From a virus, in IMG/VR virus record IMGVR_UViG_3300041809_002661, positions 1 to 23,126 of that record: a stretch of 23,126 nucleotides of DNA. The stretch is one strand, 5' to 3'. Shown piece by piece: positions 1 to 6,958 of this stretch. Positions within the stretch are counted from its first letter, which is position 1. The number at the start of each line of letters is the position of its first letter. The notes beneath the pieces are model-generated. The model did not search any database, had not been told where the DNA came from, and was given only the letters and a program-made list of their open reading frames with translations. Both the position numbers and the translations under genes were made by a program.

Positions 1-1139
1 GATTCTACCGGCCCGAGCGCGGGGTTATAGGTGACCGGCGTCCCCGGTTGCATCTGGGGCATGCCGGGACCGACCAACAGCCCTTCCTGGAAGGCCTTAT
101 TCTGCACCGCCGTTTCCAGAAGCTTCTGGACGCGGACGCGGTACCCCGACAGCACGGCGGTTGGATCGCCGCCGGTATTCGTAGCGGCGTACATGTCGCC
201 GACCATTCCGCCGAACCCGCTCTTGCCTTGAATCAGTTCGGTGATATCCTTTGTGCCGGCCTGGCGGCCGAGGATCTCGGCGAAGGTTCCAGGCGCATTC
301 TTCTGCGCCAGTTCCGCGAAGGACCGGAGGCTCTTGTCCATCCTCTCGGACAGGTTCAACGCCGCCGTGGCCGCCTCGTCGATAGCAATCTTGAGGTTGT
401 TCTCCGGCTTGTGCTGCAACTTCGCTATCGCGTTTTCGAGTTGATCGTTGGTGGTTTTCAGTTCCAGATTCGCGAGCTTCTGCGAATCGGCGAAACGATC
501 AAACTCGGCGGCGTTCTTTTCCGCAGCCGTGTGGAGGTCATCGAGAGCCTTGCGGAACTCCAGAACCTTCTTCACCGCCTCGTAAATCACCGCGATCAAC
601 GCGATGATGGCCACCGCTTTGAACGACACATCCAAGGCCTGCCCGACGCCGGGCAGCATGGTGATGAACGTCCGCAGTTGCCTGGGGATGTGGACGCCAA
701 TCTCCTCGCCCATCAGCGCCAGCGACGCCTTCGACTGCTGCGCCGCGTACCCCATGCTCTGAATGCCCGCCGCGCCCTGGCCGGCGGCGTCTGCCGCCAG
801 CATCTTGGCGTAGGACTCGTTAACCCGGTCGATCATCCCCTTCTCGTCGCCGAGTTTCTTGATGATCCGGTCGCGCTCCGCGACCATGCGCTCCGCGTTC
901 GTCTTGCCGTAGGCGGCGGCCTGCTTCTCGATGGACTGCGTCAACCGCTCCATCGAGTTGCGCGAGCGGTCGTTGACCTTGAGCAGCAGATCCGCGGTGC
1001 GGTCGATGGCCTTCTGCATCTTCTCGTTGGCCGAGCCATGGGTCTTTTCATAGCCCTCCATCGCAGAGTTCATCTGCTTGATGGCACCCAGGACGGATCG
1101 CGGATCGATATCGAAGGCTACGGATTCTTGATCGGGCAT
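1..1139 (-). CDS. Phage tail tape measure protein, N-terminal part (runs off left edge)
   Basis: The ATG at 1139-1137 opens a frame that stays open to the window edge, so only the first 379 codons are visible. The translation is Lys/Glu/Ala-rich and helical over residues 1-120, with a region starting KQMNSAMEGYEK that looks coiled-coil. A hydrophobic segment at about residues 172-191 (AIIALIAVIYEAV) is followed by a second long helical stretch. Helical repeats plus an internal hydrophobic segment, placed directly after the tail assembly chaperone, are typical of tape measure proteins, which set tail length and help DNA entry. The start lies 3 bases after the previous stop, as expected in a tail operon. 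The opposite strand carries a 505-codon open frame here, which I treat as an antisense shadow. The missing C-terminus leaves total length and any lysozyme or peptidase domain unknown. Confidence 0.72.
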   Translation of the reverse strand, partial: MPDQESVAFDIDPRSVLGAIKQMNSAMEGYEKTHGSANEKMQKAIDRTADLLLKVNDRSRNSMERLTQSIEKQAAAYGKTNAERMVAERDRIIKKLGDEKGMIDRVNESYAKMLAADAAGQGAAGIQSMGYAAQQSKASLALMGEEIGVHIPRQLRTFITMLPGVGQALDVSFKAVAIIALIAVIYEAVKKVLEFRKALDDLHTAAEKNAAEFDRFADSQKLANLELKTTNDQLENAIAKLQHKPENNLKIAIDEAATAALNLSERMDKSLRSFAELAQKNAPGTFAEILGRQAGTKDITELIQGKSGFGGMVGDMYAATNTGGDPTAVLSGYRVRVQKLLETAVQNKAFQEGLLVGPGMPQMQPGTPVTYNPALGPVE

Positions 1140-1142
1140 GGT

Positions 1143-1574
1143 CTATGCCACCCTCTGGAACCGCACAATGCGCTTCGTGCGCAGCGTGGCCAGGACGATC
1201 TCGGTCAATGCATTGCGGTCCCCGGGCGACACGCCGAAGGCGCGCTCGCGGAGGTTGTTCACGTGCGCGATGCCATCGGTTTCCGGGTCGGAGAAACCAA
1301 TCACCACGTGATTCTCATTGGCGCTCTTGACCGACAAGGAGCGCAACGTCCGCCCGCGCCAGGTCCAGTCGCGGATCGGGTTCAACCCGCGCCGGGTCTT
1401 CTGCTTCTCGTACCCCGGCTTCAACGCCTTCGAAGGGTTGTCTTCCACGTTCACGCCACTCTCGATGCGCCGCCGGATGCGTTCGCACATGAACGTACCG
1501 ATGATGGCCATGTCCTCTGCGGAGAAGGGGCCGAGGACGAACCGGGCGCGCGTGATTTTAGGTAGATACGGCAT
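1143..1574 (-). CDS. Probable tail-completion / virion morphogenesis-like protein
   Basis: This 143-residue protein begins MPYLPKITRARF. I chose the ATG at 1574 because it lies two bases after the stop of the upstream frame; the longer frame reaching 1829 is only read-through over that gene. Features are a basic N-terminal helix with an RRR pair, a central YEKQKTRRG segment, then RTLRSLSVKSANENHV followed by VIGF and an HVNNLRERAFG segment. The order 'helix, SLSV, VxIGF, AxxNxxRxxxFG' resembles phage virion morphogenesis (gpG/Z-like) and HK97 gp10-like tail-completion proteins. These cap the tail tube or join it to the head. The family match is from pattern memory only. Its position between the assembly chaperone and the tape measure supports a tail role. 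Confidence 0.5.
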   Translation of the reverse strand: MPYLPKITRARFVLGPFSAEDMAIIGTFMCERIRRRIESGVNVEDNPSKALKPGYEKQKTRRGLNPIRDWTWRGRTLRSLSVKSANENHVVIGFSDPETDGIAHVNNLRERAFGVSPGDRNALTEIVLATLRTKRIVRFQRVA

Positions 1575-1576
1575 CG

Positions 1577-2014
1577 CTATTCTCGCGGCTTCTTCGCCTG
1601 TTCTCGTTGGTACCGGTCGCGCTCGTCGGCCAGGATGCGCAGGCCGAGCGCTTCTTCCGCCGTCACGTCGGCCCAGTCCACCCGGAACTTCGCTACGTCG
1701 AACTCCAGATCGGTAAGGCGGTTCAGCAACCGGCCCGCCGCGGAATGAGATCTGGCATGATCCAGGTCGTTCAACGGGCATCGGGCGCAGCGGTTGACCC
1801 GCGCGCTCTTCTCCCCGCAGTTGGGGCACTTCGGGATGCAGTTGGTGTCCTCAACTTCGAACACATGGCCGCACGGAATGCACGTCACGTCGTTGGCTTC
1901 CGGACATGCGTGCGGGCCATCTTCGCCGCCATCGCAAAGATCGTAGGCCCGCACGGTGCGGTGCACCAGGAGCCGGAGCGGGACTGGACTGGGCCACTCG
2001 CCCGGCGCTAGGAG
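1577..2014 (-). CDS. Tail assembly chaperone C-terminal extension (T part), reached by -1 frameshift; zinc-ribbon type
   Basis: This frame has no convincing start codon where a separate gene should begin. It lies exactly in the -1 frame relative to the preceding gene and overlaps its stop at 2008. Read through the slippery site at 2014-2020 it adds 145 residues to the 212 preceding ones, giving a 357-residue fusion. In lambda, gpG and gpGT are made the same way and act as tail assembly chaperones, with T recruiting the tail tube protein. The extension contains at least eight cysteines, including CIPC, CPNC and CARC, with the spacing of one or two zinc ribbons. It ends in a charged helix (ILADERDRYQREQAKK). 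Independent initiation from a GTG at 1966 is possible but lacks a ribosome binding site. Confidence 0.62.
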   Translation of the reverse strand, partial: LLAPGEWPSPVPLRLLVHRTVRAYDLCDGGEDGPHACPEANDVTCIPCGHVFEVEDTNCIPKCPNCGEKSARVNRCARCPLNDLDHARSHSAAGRLLNRLTDLEFDVAKFRVDWADVTAEEALGLRILADERDRYQREQAKKPRE

Positions 2015-2020
2015 TTTGGG
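1972..2020 (-). promoter_or_regulatory. Programmed -1 ribosomal frameshift signal (CCCAAAC plus stem-loop)
   Basis: On the minus strand, bases 2020-2014 read C CCA AAC in the zero frame, a canonical X XXY YYZ slippery heptamer. It sits two codons before the TAG at 2010-2008. Seven bases downstream a stem can form: GCCGGGCG (2006-1999) pairs with CGCTCCGGC (1980-1972), with one bulged T. The spacing and stem are what -1 frameshift stimulators normally have. The -1 frame entered here is open for 146 codons to 1577. Confidence 0.72.
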
Positions 2021-2649
2021 TCTGGAAGTTCCGGATCGAGGTCGCCAACCGCGCTCACCACCTCCAGCACGATGCTCGATTTGTGATGCGGAGGAACGTC
2101 GGCGGCTTTGATCGAATCCACGTACCCGGAAATGGAGACCACGCTGGCGTCGTACAGGCGCTCGGCCGCCTCGGGCGGGTACCGGCGCTCCTCGACGCCG
2201 TGCGGCAGGTCGATGGCTTTGAACACGGTGCGCCGGTAGACGGCGAGGTCCTTCTCGAAGGGGATGTTGACGACGTGCTGCGTCTCGCCCAGCACCGTCA
2301 GCAGCGTGACGCGGTAGGTTTCGCCCTCGCGTTCGCATTTGGTGACGCGCTGCCGGGTAAGCAGCCCGATAGCTCTGGCCGCTTCCGCCTCGTCGAAGTC
2401 CGGGCCTTTGTCGATGCGAATGCGGGTGAACAGATCGAGGTCGGACTTGGGATTCGGGACGCTTTCGCTCTGGCCCTTGCGGCGCCCGAGGTCGCGGTAC
2501 AGCGTCTTCTGCTGGTTGAGGTAGCCACGCATCTCCGGGTTCGTGGGCAACCGGAGCACGGCGGTCTTGGCGGGGCGAAGGATCTGGACCGGGAAGCCGT
2601 GAACGGCTTCGCCGGTGGACGTTTGAATTTCGGGAAGTTCTCCGTACAT
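2008..2649 (-). CDS. Tail assembly chaperone, short form (gpG-like)
   Basis: This 213-residue protein starts MYGELPEIQTSTGEAV. An AAGAGGA ribosome binding site lies just upstream of the ATG at 2649. The N-terminal 40 residues look like beta strands; the middle is charged, with DLFTRIRIDKG and FDEAEAARAIGLL; the C-terminal part has EERRYPPEAAERLYDA and a conserved-looking VSISGYVD. I do not recognise the exact family. Position (after the tail tube, before the tape measure), size, and a downstream overlapping frame joined by a slippery heptamer identify it by analogy as the G component of a G/GT chaperone pair. The short form ends at the TAG at 2008 and should be the more abundant product. Confidence 0.62.
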   Translation of the reverse strand: MYGELPEIQTSTGEAVHGFPVQILRPAKTAVLRLPTNPEMRGYLNQQKTLYRDLGRRKGQSESVPNPKSDLDLFTRIRIDKGPDFDEAEAARAIGLLTRQRVTKCEREGETYRVTLLTVLGETQHVVNIPFEKDLAVYRRTVFKAIDLPHGVEERRYPPEAAERLYDASVVSISGYVDSIKAADVPPHHKSSIVLEVVSAVGDLDPELPDPNS

Positions 2650-2736
2650 GGGTGTCCTCTTATAGAAGTTGGGGCCGGCGGCCTGTCGGATGCGCCGGCT
2701 CGAAATGACGAATAGAACGATGAGGGCGGACAGGGT

Positions 2737-2892
2737 TCAGTGTTCTTGTGGCGACGGCGCGCTCACTTTCGGCGGACTCCCGCGCCCAGGCGCCACTTTG
2801 AACGAGAAGGGGGCCTCCTCAGTCACGTGAACGCTGCGGACTGTCACGTTCCCTTTTAGAGTCAACAACTTGCCAGGCAGCTCGTTGAGCAT
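2737..2892 (-). CDS. Small 51-residue ORF upstream of the chaperone gene, possibly a truncated phage gene
   Basis: The frame starts at the ATG at 2892-2890 and ends at TGA 2739-2737, coding for 51 residues (MLNELPGKLLTLKGN...). The sequence reads like real protein: beta-rich VTVRSVHV, then a proline- and basic-rich tail. There is no clear Shine-Dalgarno sequence and an in-frame stop lies eight codons upstream. It has the same orientation as the phage operon and abuts the foreign-looking plus-strand block, so it may be the surviving 3' part of a tail gene cut by that insertion. Function unknown. Confidence 0.35.
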   Translation of the reverse strand: MLNELPGKLLTLKGNVTVRSVHVTEEAPFSFKVAPGRGSPPKVSAPSPQEH

Positions 2893-3097
2893 TAGTGAGG
2901 CGTGAGGACTTTCTCAGCTATGTATCTGACAACAATTGTGGCGACGGCACGTGCCAAGGGCCTGTCAATACGCGGTTTTCAACATGGGCGACTCTCATTA
3001 CGAAATGTGGCGGGTGCTTCCTAATTGGTACAATCAGATCGTATTACCCCGTGACCGGATCGCTTGGGTCGCTTTTGCTGGCCGGTTGTGATGGAAC

Positions 3098-4753
3098 ATG
3101 GGCGAGAATATGGAGGCGACTGTGGTTCATCAACCTGATCCACGGAACTCGAAAACAGATCATGTGGACGTTCTCTTTGTCACAGCGCTTGAGGACGAAT
3201 ATAATGCGCTGATCGCCCTCTTGCCGAACGCTAAGGTGGACGTCTTCGATACCGTCGCATCGGTTCAGCGTTCCGGCTCGCCGGAGTCATATAGAGTTGC
3301 AGTAATCGTCACGGGACAAACTACGGCACTTGCGGAAGCTGCCGTAAAGGATGCGATCGTCCGCCGCGCTCCACGAGCAGTCATTCTTGTTGGTATTGCT
3401 GCCGGCTTTCCCGAAGCTAGCGTCAGTTTGGGCGACATCCTCATACCGTTTTGGATCTTTCCCTATGAGCACGCGAAGATCACTGAAGAGAGCACAGCTG
3501 GCAATCCGGTGCCCCCGACCGATCTCGCCGAAGCAGTTCATCCGCATCTGCTGAACCAGCATCGCGGCGAGCTTCGCGACGTCTCGCATTCGCTTTGGAA
3601 CGCCGCTAAGAACTTGAGTCGCGATCATGAATGTCCTTGGCTCGCCCGGATCCCTGTGCCGCGACCATCGTCGGAGGGTATTGCGCCCAAGATTCACGCC
3701 GATCTGAACTACATACTTGGGAGCGGCGACAAACTCGTGGCCTCCAAGTTTGCTGAGGTACGAGAGTGGCTGATCCATAAATACCGTTTGAATGCGATTG
3801 GCCTTGAAATGGAAGGCTACGGTGCCATCATTGCGTGCCGCAGCGCAGATACACCCTTTCTGCTCGTCAAGGCTATGCAGGATACTGCTACCGGAGCCAA
3901 GGATGACCCCGGAACTAAGGACCTCTGGCGAAATTACGCTGCCGCCGCCGCCGCCGCTTTTGCAATGACCCTCGTTGAACGCTACCGCTTTCCATCCGAC
4001 CGAACTGAGCTTACCGCGGTAAGGATTGAAGACTTTTCAGTTGACACGACGAGCACCAAGAATCGACGGAAATTGCATTCACTGCCGGACGATAGAGTGT
4101 GGAACGACCTCGTCAACGATGCGACCGCTTTAGAGCGCGACAAGGCGGTATTGCACTTCATCGACGCGCTAGAGAAGCGTATGTCGGACCCTGCTGGCGA
4201 TCTCCTCATGGTGGATCTGACAGCCGCTGCTACCGAGTTTCGAAACTGGCTCTACCATCCGCTCTATCAGCAGATCCTCCTGATGGATTCCCGTTACCTT
4301 GCTCGGTACCGCGAACGCCACGGCGAGAAGGGCGCTGGCGTCGTGAGAACATTTATCATTGATCCGTCGAAATTGAGTGAGACGATGATCACGAATGCCG
4401 AACGGACATTGCTCCGTCATGTCCAATTCGGGCTTCAGGCCAGCATTATCTATAGGGGATCGAACGTCCCAGACGATGTCATCGGGGATCTCGCCAATTT
4501 TATGGACGAGTTGACGCTAGATTTTGGGGATCACGAGCACTTGTTCAGAAAGGATATGACGGTCCGCGAAGTGGTCGCACAAAAAGGAGATCCCGGTTTT
4601 GCGGCGATACGGGACCGTGTGGCGTGGACGCTAGACGTTCGAAACATCGACAAGATTGTGCGGGCCGTGGGCGATGTGGACGAGGTGGTTCGCGACCTTC
4701 GAGCCAAGCTTAAGGGCAATCTCCAAACTAACGCGAACATCAAGCGGTCCTAG
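3098..4753 (+). CDS. PNP/MTAN-fold nucleosidase fused to an uncharacterised C-terminal domain (candidate defence effector)
   Basis: A 551-residue protein. Residues about 22-296 form a nucleoside phosphorylase/MTAN-type (PNP_UDP) domain. It begins with VDVLFVTALEDEY, followed by AVILVGIAAGF (94-104), the ribose-binding GLEMEGYG (235-242) and VKAMQDTATG with the expected catalytic Asp at 262. After this comes DLWRNYAAAAAAAFA, the pattern seen where this fold is an effector domain in bacterial and fungal NLR-like proteins. Catalytic residues look intact, so hydrolysis of an N-glycosidic bond in a purine nucleoside or nucleotide is likely. Residues about 330-551 are a separate mixed alpha/beta domain I cannot identify; they include RYLARYRERHGEKGAG, VVRTFIID and QASIIYRG segments and may be a sensor. 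The gene sits alone, antisense to the tail genes, and is less GC-rich than they are. The ATG at 3110 is an alternative start. The defence role is inferred from fold and setting; housekeeping salvage is less likely because of the C-terminal domain. Confidence 0.8.
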   Translation: MGENMEATVVHQPDPRNSKTDHVDVLFVTALEDEYNALIALLPNAKVDVFDTVASVQRSGSPESYRVAVIVTGQTTALAEAAVKDAIVRRAPRAVILVGIAAGFPEASVSLGDILIPFWIFPYEHAKITEESTAGNPVPPTDLAEAVHPHLLNQHRGELRDVSHSLWNAAKNLSRDHECPWLARIPVPRPSSEGIAPKIHADLNYILGSGDKLVASKFAEVREWLIHKYRLNAIGLEMEGYGAIIACRSADTPFLLVKAMQDTATGAKDDPGTKDLWRNYAAAAAAAFAMTLVERYRFPSDRTELTAVRIEDFSVDTTSTKNRRKLHSLPDDRVWNDLVNDATALERDKAVLHFIDALEKRMSDPAGDLLMVDLTAAATEFRNWLYHPLYQQILLMDSRYLARYRERHGEKGAGVVRTFIIDPSKLSETMITNAERTLLRHVQFGLQASIIYRGSNVPDDVIGDLANFMDELTLDFGDHEHLFRKDMTVREVVAQKGDPGFAAIRDRVAWTLDVRNIDKIVRAVGDVDEVVRDLRAKLKGNLQTNANIKRS

Positions 4754-4944
4754 TAAGGTAGGGGCACGTCGAAGACGCGCGAGCGGCACCACTCTTTCCA
4801 CGCCAGTCATACCATTACTCTGGCGAAGCCGTATCAGTTCAACTTGACGGGAAAGGCCCAACCCGCGGATTGGAGGGCGTCCTACCGCAAGCAGCCCATG
4901 GCATCGGCCTGACGAAGTCTGCGGCCCGCCTCAGCCTCCTCCGC

Positions 4945-5955
4945 CTACTGCGCGATGCCGGTGATGCCGCACTTGCCCACGAACGTCAGAATCCCGTTCG
5001 TCGCGTTGTACTGCGGCGCGACCGTCACGGTGCACGCCACAATTCCATCGGCCTCGGTGTTCTCGACCACCTGGTAACTGATCTGCTGCCAGGTCCACTG
5101 CGCCGAGTTGTTCGCATCGTAGCTGACCGTCAGGACCGCCGTGCCGGTGGTCTGCGCGACCAGCTTGGTGTACTCGTCGGAGCCAGACACCAGCCGCACA
5201 GTGAAAGTAAGCGACGGCACGCGGGAGCCGATTTCCAGGCGGCCGCGGGTGGCATACCCGTTCTGAAGACCCGAGCCAGGGAAGAATCCCGCGCTGAGCA
5301 TCAGGTTGTTCTTCCAGGCGATGGACCCGGAGAGAATCCGCTTGTTGGAGACGTAGTCCACGCCGTTGATGGTGAGCGCCATGCTCTGCGCGAGCATGTG
5401 CTTTTCGGTTTGCAGCGCCGGAACCACCACGCCGCTCGGCTGCGTCAGCAGGCCGGAGCCAGCCCAGTTAACCAGGCACTTGCTGGACGCGCGCCCAGGG
5501 CCGTAGCTGAACTGGTACGTCACGTCCTCGATGGCGCAACCGACGTACATGTTGTCGATGGCGCTACCGCCGCCCTCGGGCACCTGCTCGATGACCGAGA
5601 AGTAGGGCAGCTCCAATCCTGTCGCCGGATTGATGGGCACCACGGTCAGGATGAAGTTCGGGGTTGCCCCGCTCTCCACCACGCTGCCGAGCGCATACGC
5701 CCAGGCCCACGCGGTGAACTCCGCGCTGGCGAACTTTTCGATGCGGTTGGCGACGTCGTAACTCACCGGGTAGACCGCGCTGATGAACTCGTTCCCTTTG
5801 CCGATTTCCGCGGCATCATTCTCCGTGACCGCGTGCGGACTCGTGAGCGTCGTGTCGATCTTCTTGAACCTCAAGAAGGTGGCGCTCGGGGTAGCGATGT
5901 TGGCCTGTTTGTTCTTCCCCAGGCCGAGGATTAGACCCTGTACTCTTGCCGACAT
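4945..5955 (-). CDS. Probable phage tail tube (major tail) protein
   Basis: This 336-residue protein begins MSARVQGLILGLGKNKQ. It is rich in beta-strand-like segments, small residues and Thr/Val, ends VGKCGITGIAQ, and has few charges in the second half. Position after the head-tail joining genes and before the tail assembly chaperone is that of the tail tube protein (lambda V-like), whose rings stack into the tube. No sheath-like gene is visible next to it, which favours a siphovirus. The ATG at 5955 lies three bases beyond the upstream stop. The assignment rests mainly on order and composition; I cannot match it to a named family with certainty. Confidence 0.6.
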   Translation of the reverse strand: MSARVQGLILGLGKNKQANIATPSATFLRFKKIDTTLTSPHAVTENDAAEIGKGNEFISAVYPVSYDVANRIEKFASAEFTAWAWAYALGSVVESGATPNFILTVVPINPATGLELPYFSVIEQVPEGGGSAIDNMYVGCAIEDVTYQFSYGPGRASSKCLVNWAGSGLLTQPSGVVVPALQTEKHMLAQSMALTINGVDYVSNKRILSGSIAWKNNLMLSAGFFPGSGLQNGYATRGRLEIGSRVPSLTFTVRLVSGSDEYTKLVAQTTGTAVLTVSYDANNSAQWTWQQISYQVVENTEADGIVACTVTVAPQYNATNGILTFVGKCGITGIAQ

Positions 5956-5958
5956 GGT

Positions 5959-6132
5959 TCACTCTCCCTTGGCCGGGTTTGCCGGCGTGAACTTCTGGTA
6001 CCCCTGAATCATCAAGGGCGTGAGGCTTTCCGGCGTGGCCTCGACTTCCTGAACATCGCCGGTGAGCGGATGGCGCAGCGTCACCCAATCGGTGACGTTG
6101 TGCGGGTGGTGAACGTGCTGCGGATCTTCCAA
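5959..6132 (-). CDS. Small tail-region protein (57 residues), TTG start
   Basis: The frame preceding the tail tube gene encodes 57 residues ending PANPAKGE. The chosen start is the TTG at 6132-6130, one base after the previous stop, with GGAG nine bases upstream; no ATG or GTG fits. The longer open frame reaching 6549 is an overlap shadow of the neighbouring gene. The protein is His- and Pro-rich at the N-terminus (DPQHVHHPHNVTDW), followed by LRHPLTGDVQEVEATPE and a short LMIQGYQKF motif. The last part resembles the small proteins with a YxxF-type C-terminal motif found beside tail tube genes. Function unknown. Confidence 0.5.
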   Translation of the reverse strand: MEDPQHVHHPHNVTDWVTLRHPLTGDVQEVEATPESLTPLMIQGYQKFTPANPAKGE

Positions 6133-6133
6133 T

Positions 6134-6628
6134 TTAGTTATCTCCGATCTCAGGAATGATAAAGACGGCTTTGAAACGGTCGACCAGATCCTCGTCGAGG
6201 GCATGATCGATGCTCGGCGTGTCCATAATGTCCAGGCCGGCGGCAATCTGGATATTGCGAATGTTCGGTCCAGCGGCGGCGCCGGTCGAGCCGTTGCAGG
6301 TGAGCGCCCACAGATCCTCATAGCCGACCGGAACAGCGAGGCCCGCCGCGTTGCCCATGCGGTAGTAAATCCCCCACCGGTGCTTCCAAATCGTCTGGCC
6401 GTCGAAGTTGCCGCCCTTGCTTCCCTCCCAGGCCACCAGCATCGATGGCGCGGGCATTCCGTAGACCGCCTCGGCGAGACGGTGATCCTGGCCCAGCAGG
6501 TAATGGAACGCGGTGATTCGAACGACCGGCGCGCCAGAGGCGTCCACAACCGTCATGGCGGCGGCCAGGTCCGTAATCGTTTTCAGCACAGCCACAATCG
6601 CGTCGGTGACCGCCGAGGTGTTCAGCAT
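6134..6628 (-). CDS. Phage head-tail or minor tail protein, unknown (164 residues)
   Basis: It starts MLNTSAVTDAIVAVLKTI at the ATG at 6628, adjacent to the TAA of the upstream gene. The N-terminal helix 'A/VxxAIVxxLKT' is common at the start of tail terminator and minor tail U-like proteins, which cap the tail and bind the connector. The rest has aromatic segments (IWKHRWGIYYRMG) and ends FKAVFIIPEIGDN. Length and order (joining protein, this gene, tail tube) fit a tail terminator, but no decisive motif is visible. Confidence 0.5.
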   Translation of the reverse strand: MLNTSAVTDAIVAVLKTITDLAAAMTVVDASGAPVVRITAFHYLLGQDHRLAEAVYGMPAPSMLVAWEGSKGGNFDGQTIWKHRWGIYYRMGNAAGLAVPVGYEDLWALTCNGSTGAAAGPNIRNIQIAAGLDIMDTPSIDHALDEDLVDRFKAVFIIPEIGDN

Positions 6629-6949
6629 TTAGGAAATCCTCAGTTTGAGGACCGCGCCGCCCTGCGTGTCCACATCCAGGTCGGCCACAACGTACGCAAC
6701 GCCGTTGATCGTGATGGCGTCGCCGTGCTGCGGCGCCGGCGCGATGACCGTGAATTGCACGAACAGGCGAACGACCGACGCGCCCAGGATGCTCCCAGGC
6801 AGACTGTCCTCCCCCATCGCGGGCTTCTGGATGATTCCGGTGATCTGCTGGGCGCCGGAACCATCCTGCGGGGTGAACGTTACCGGGATGCCGAACGCAG
6901 CCAGCACGGCGGCGTTCAGCATCCCAAAGTGTGAGCCGAATGCGCTCAT
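6629..6949 (-). CDS. FII-like head-tail joining protein
   Basis: This 106-residue protein starts MSAFGSHFGMLNAAVLAAFG. The helical N-terminus is followed by short beta strands (PVTFTPQDGSG, ITGIIQKPA, VRLFVQFTVIA) and ends with GDAITINGVAYVVADLDVDTQG. The 'GDxIxxxGxxYxVxDxxxDxxG' ending is characteristic of small FII/gp16-like proteins that attach at the bottom of the connector and receive the tail. The size matches and the place, right after capsid and decoration genes, is correct. Confidence 0.65.
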   Translation of the reverse strand: MSAFGSHFGMLNAAVLAAFGIPVTFTPQDGSGAQQITGIIQKPAMGEDSLPGSILGASVVRLFVQFTVIAPAPQHGDAITINGVAYVVADLDVDTQGGAVLKLRIS

Positions 6950-6958
6950 GGCGTTGGG

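Noticed and set aside
48-1565. 505-codon plus-strand open frame
   Set aside because: Antisense to the tape measure and tail-completion genes; composition is shadow-like.
3029-3034. TACAAT as a -10 box for the nucleosidase gene
   Set aside because: No acceptable -35 hexamer at the right distance; not enough to call a promoter.
2895-3212. 105-codon plus-strand frame upstream of the nucleosidase
   Set aside because: GTG start, overlaps the nucleosidase start by over 100 bases and has no coherent domain; probably chance.
4870-5934. 354-codon plus-strand open frame
   Set aside because: Antisense to the tail tube gene; Arg/His-rich with no domain.
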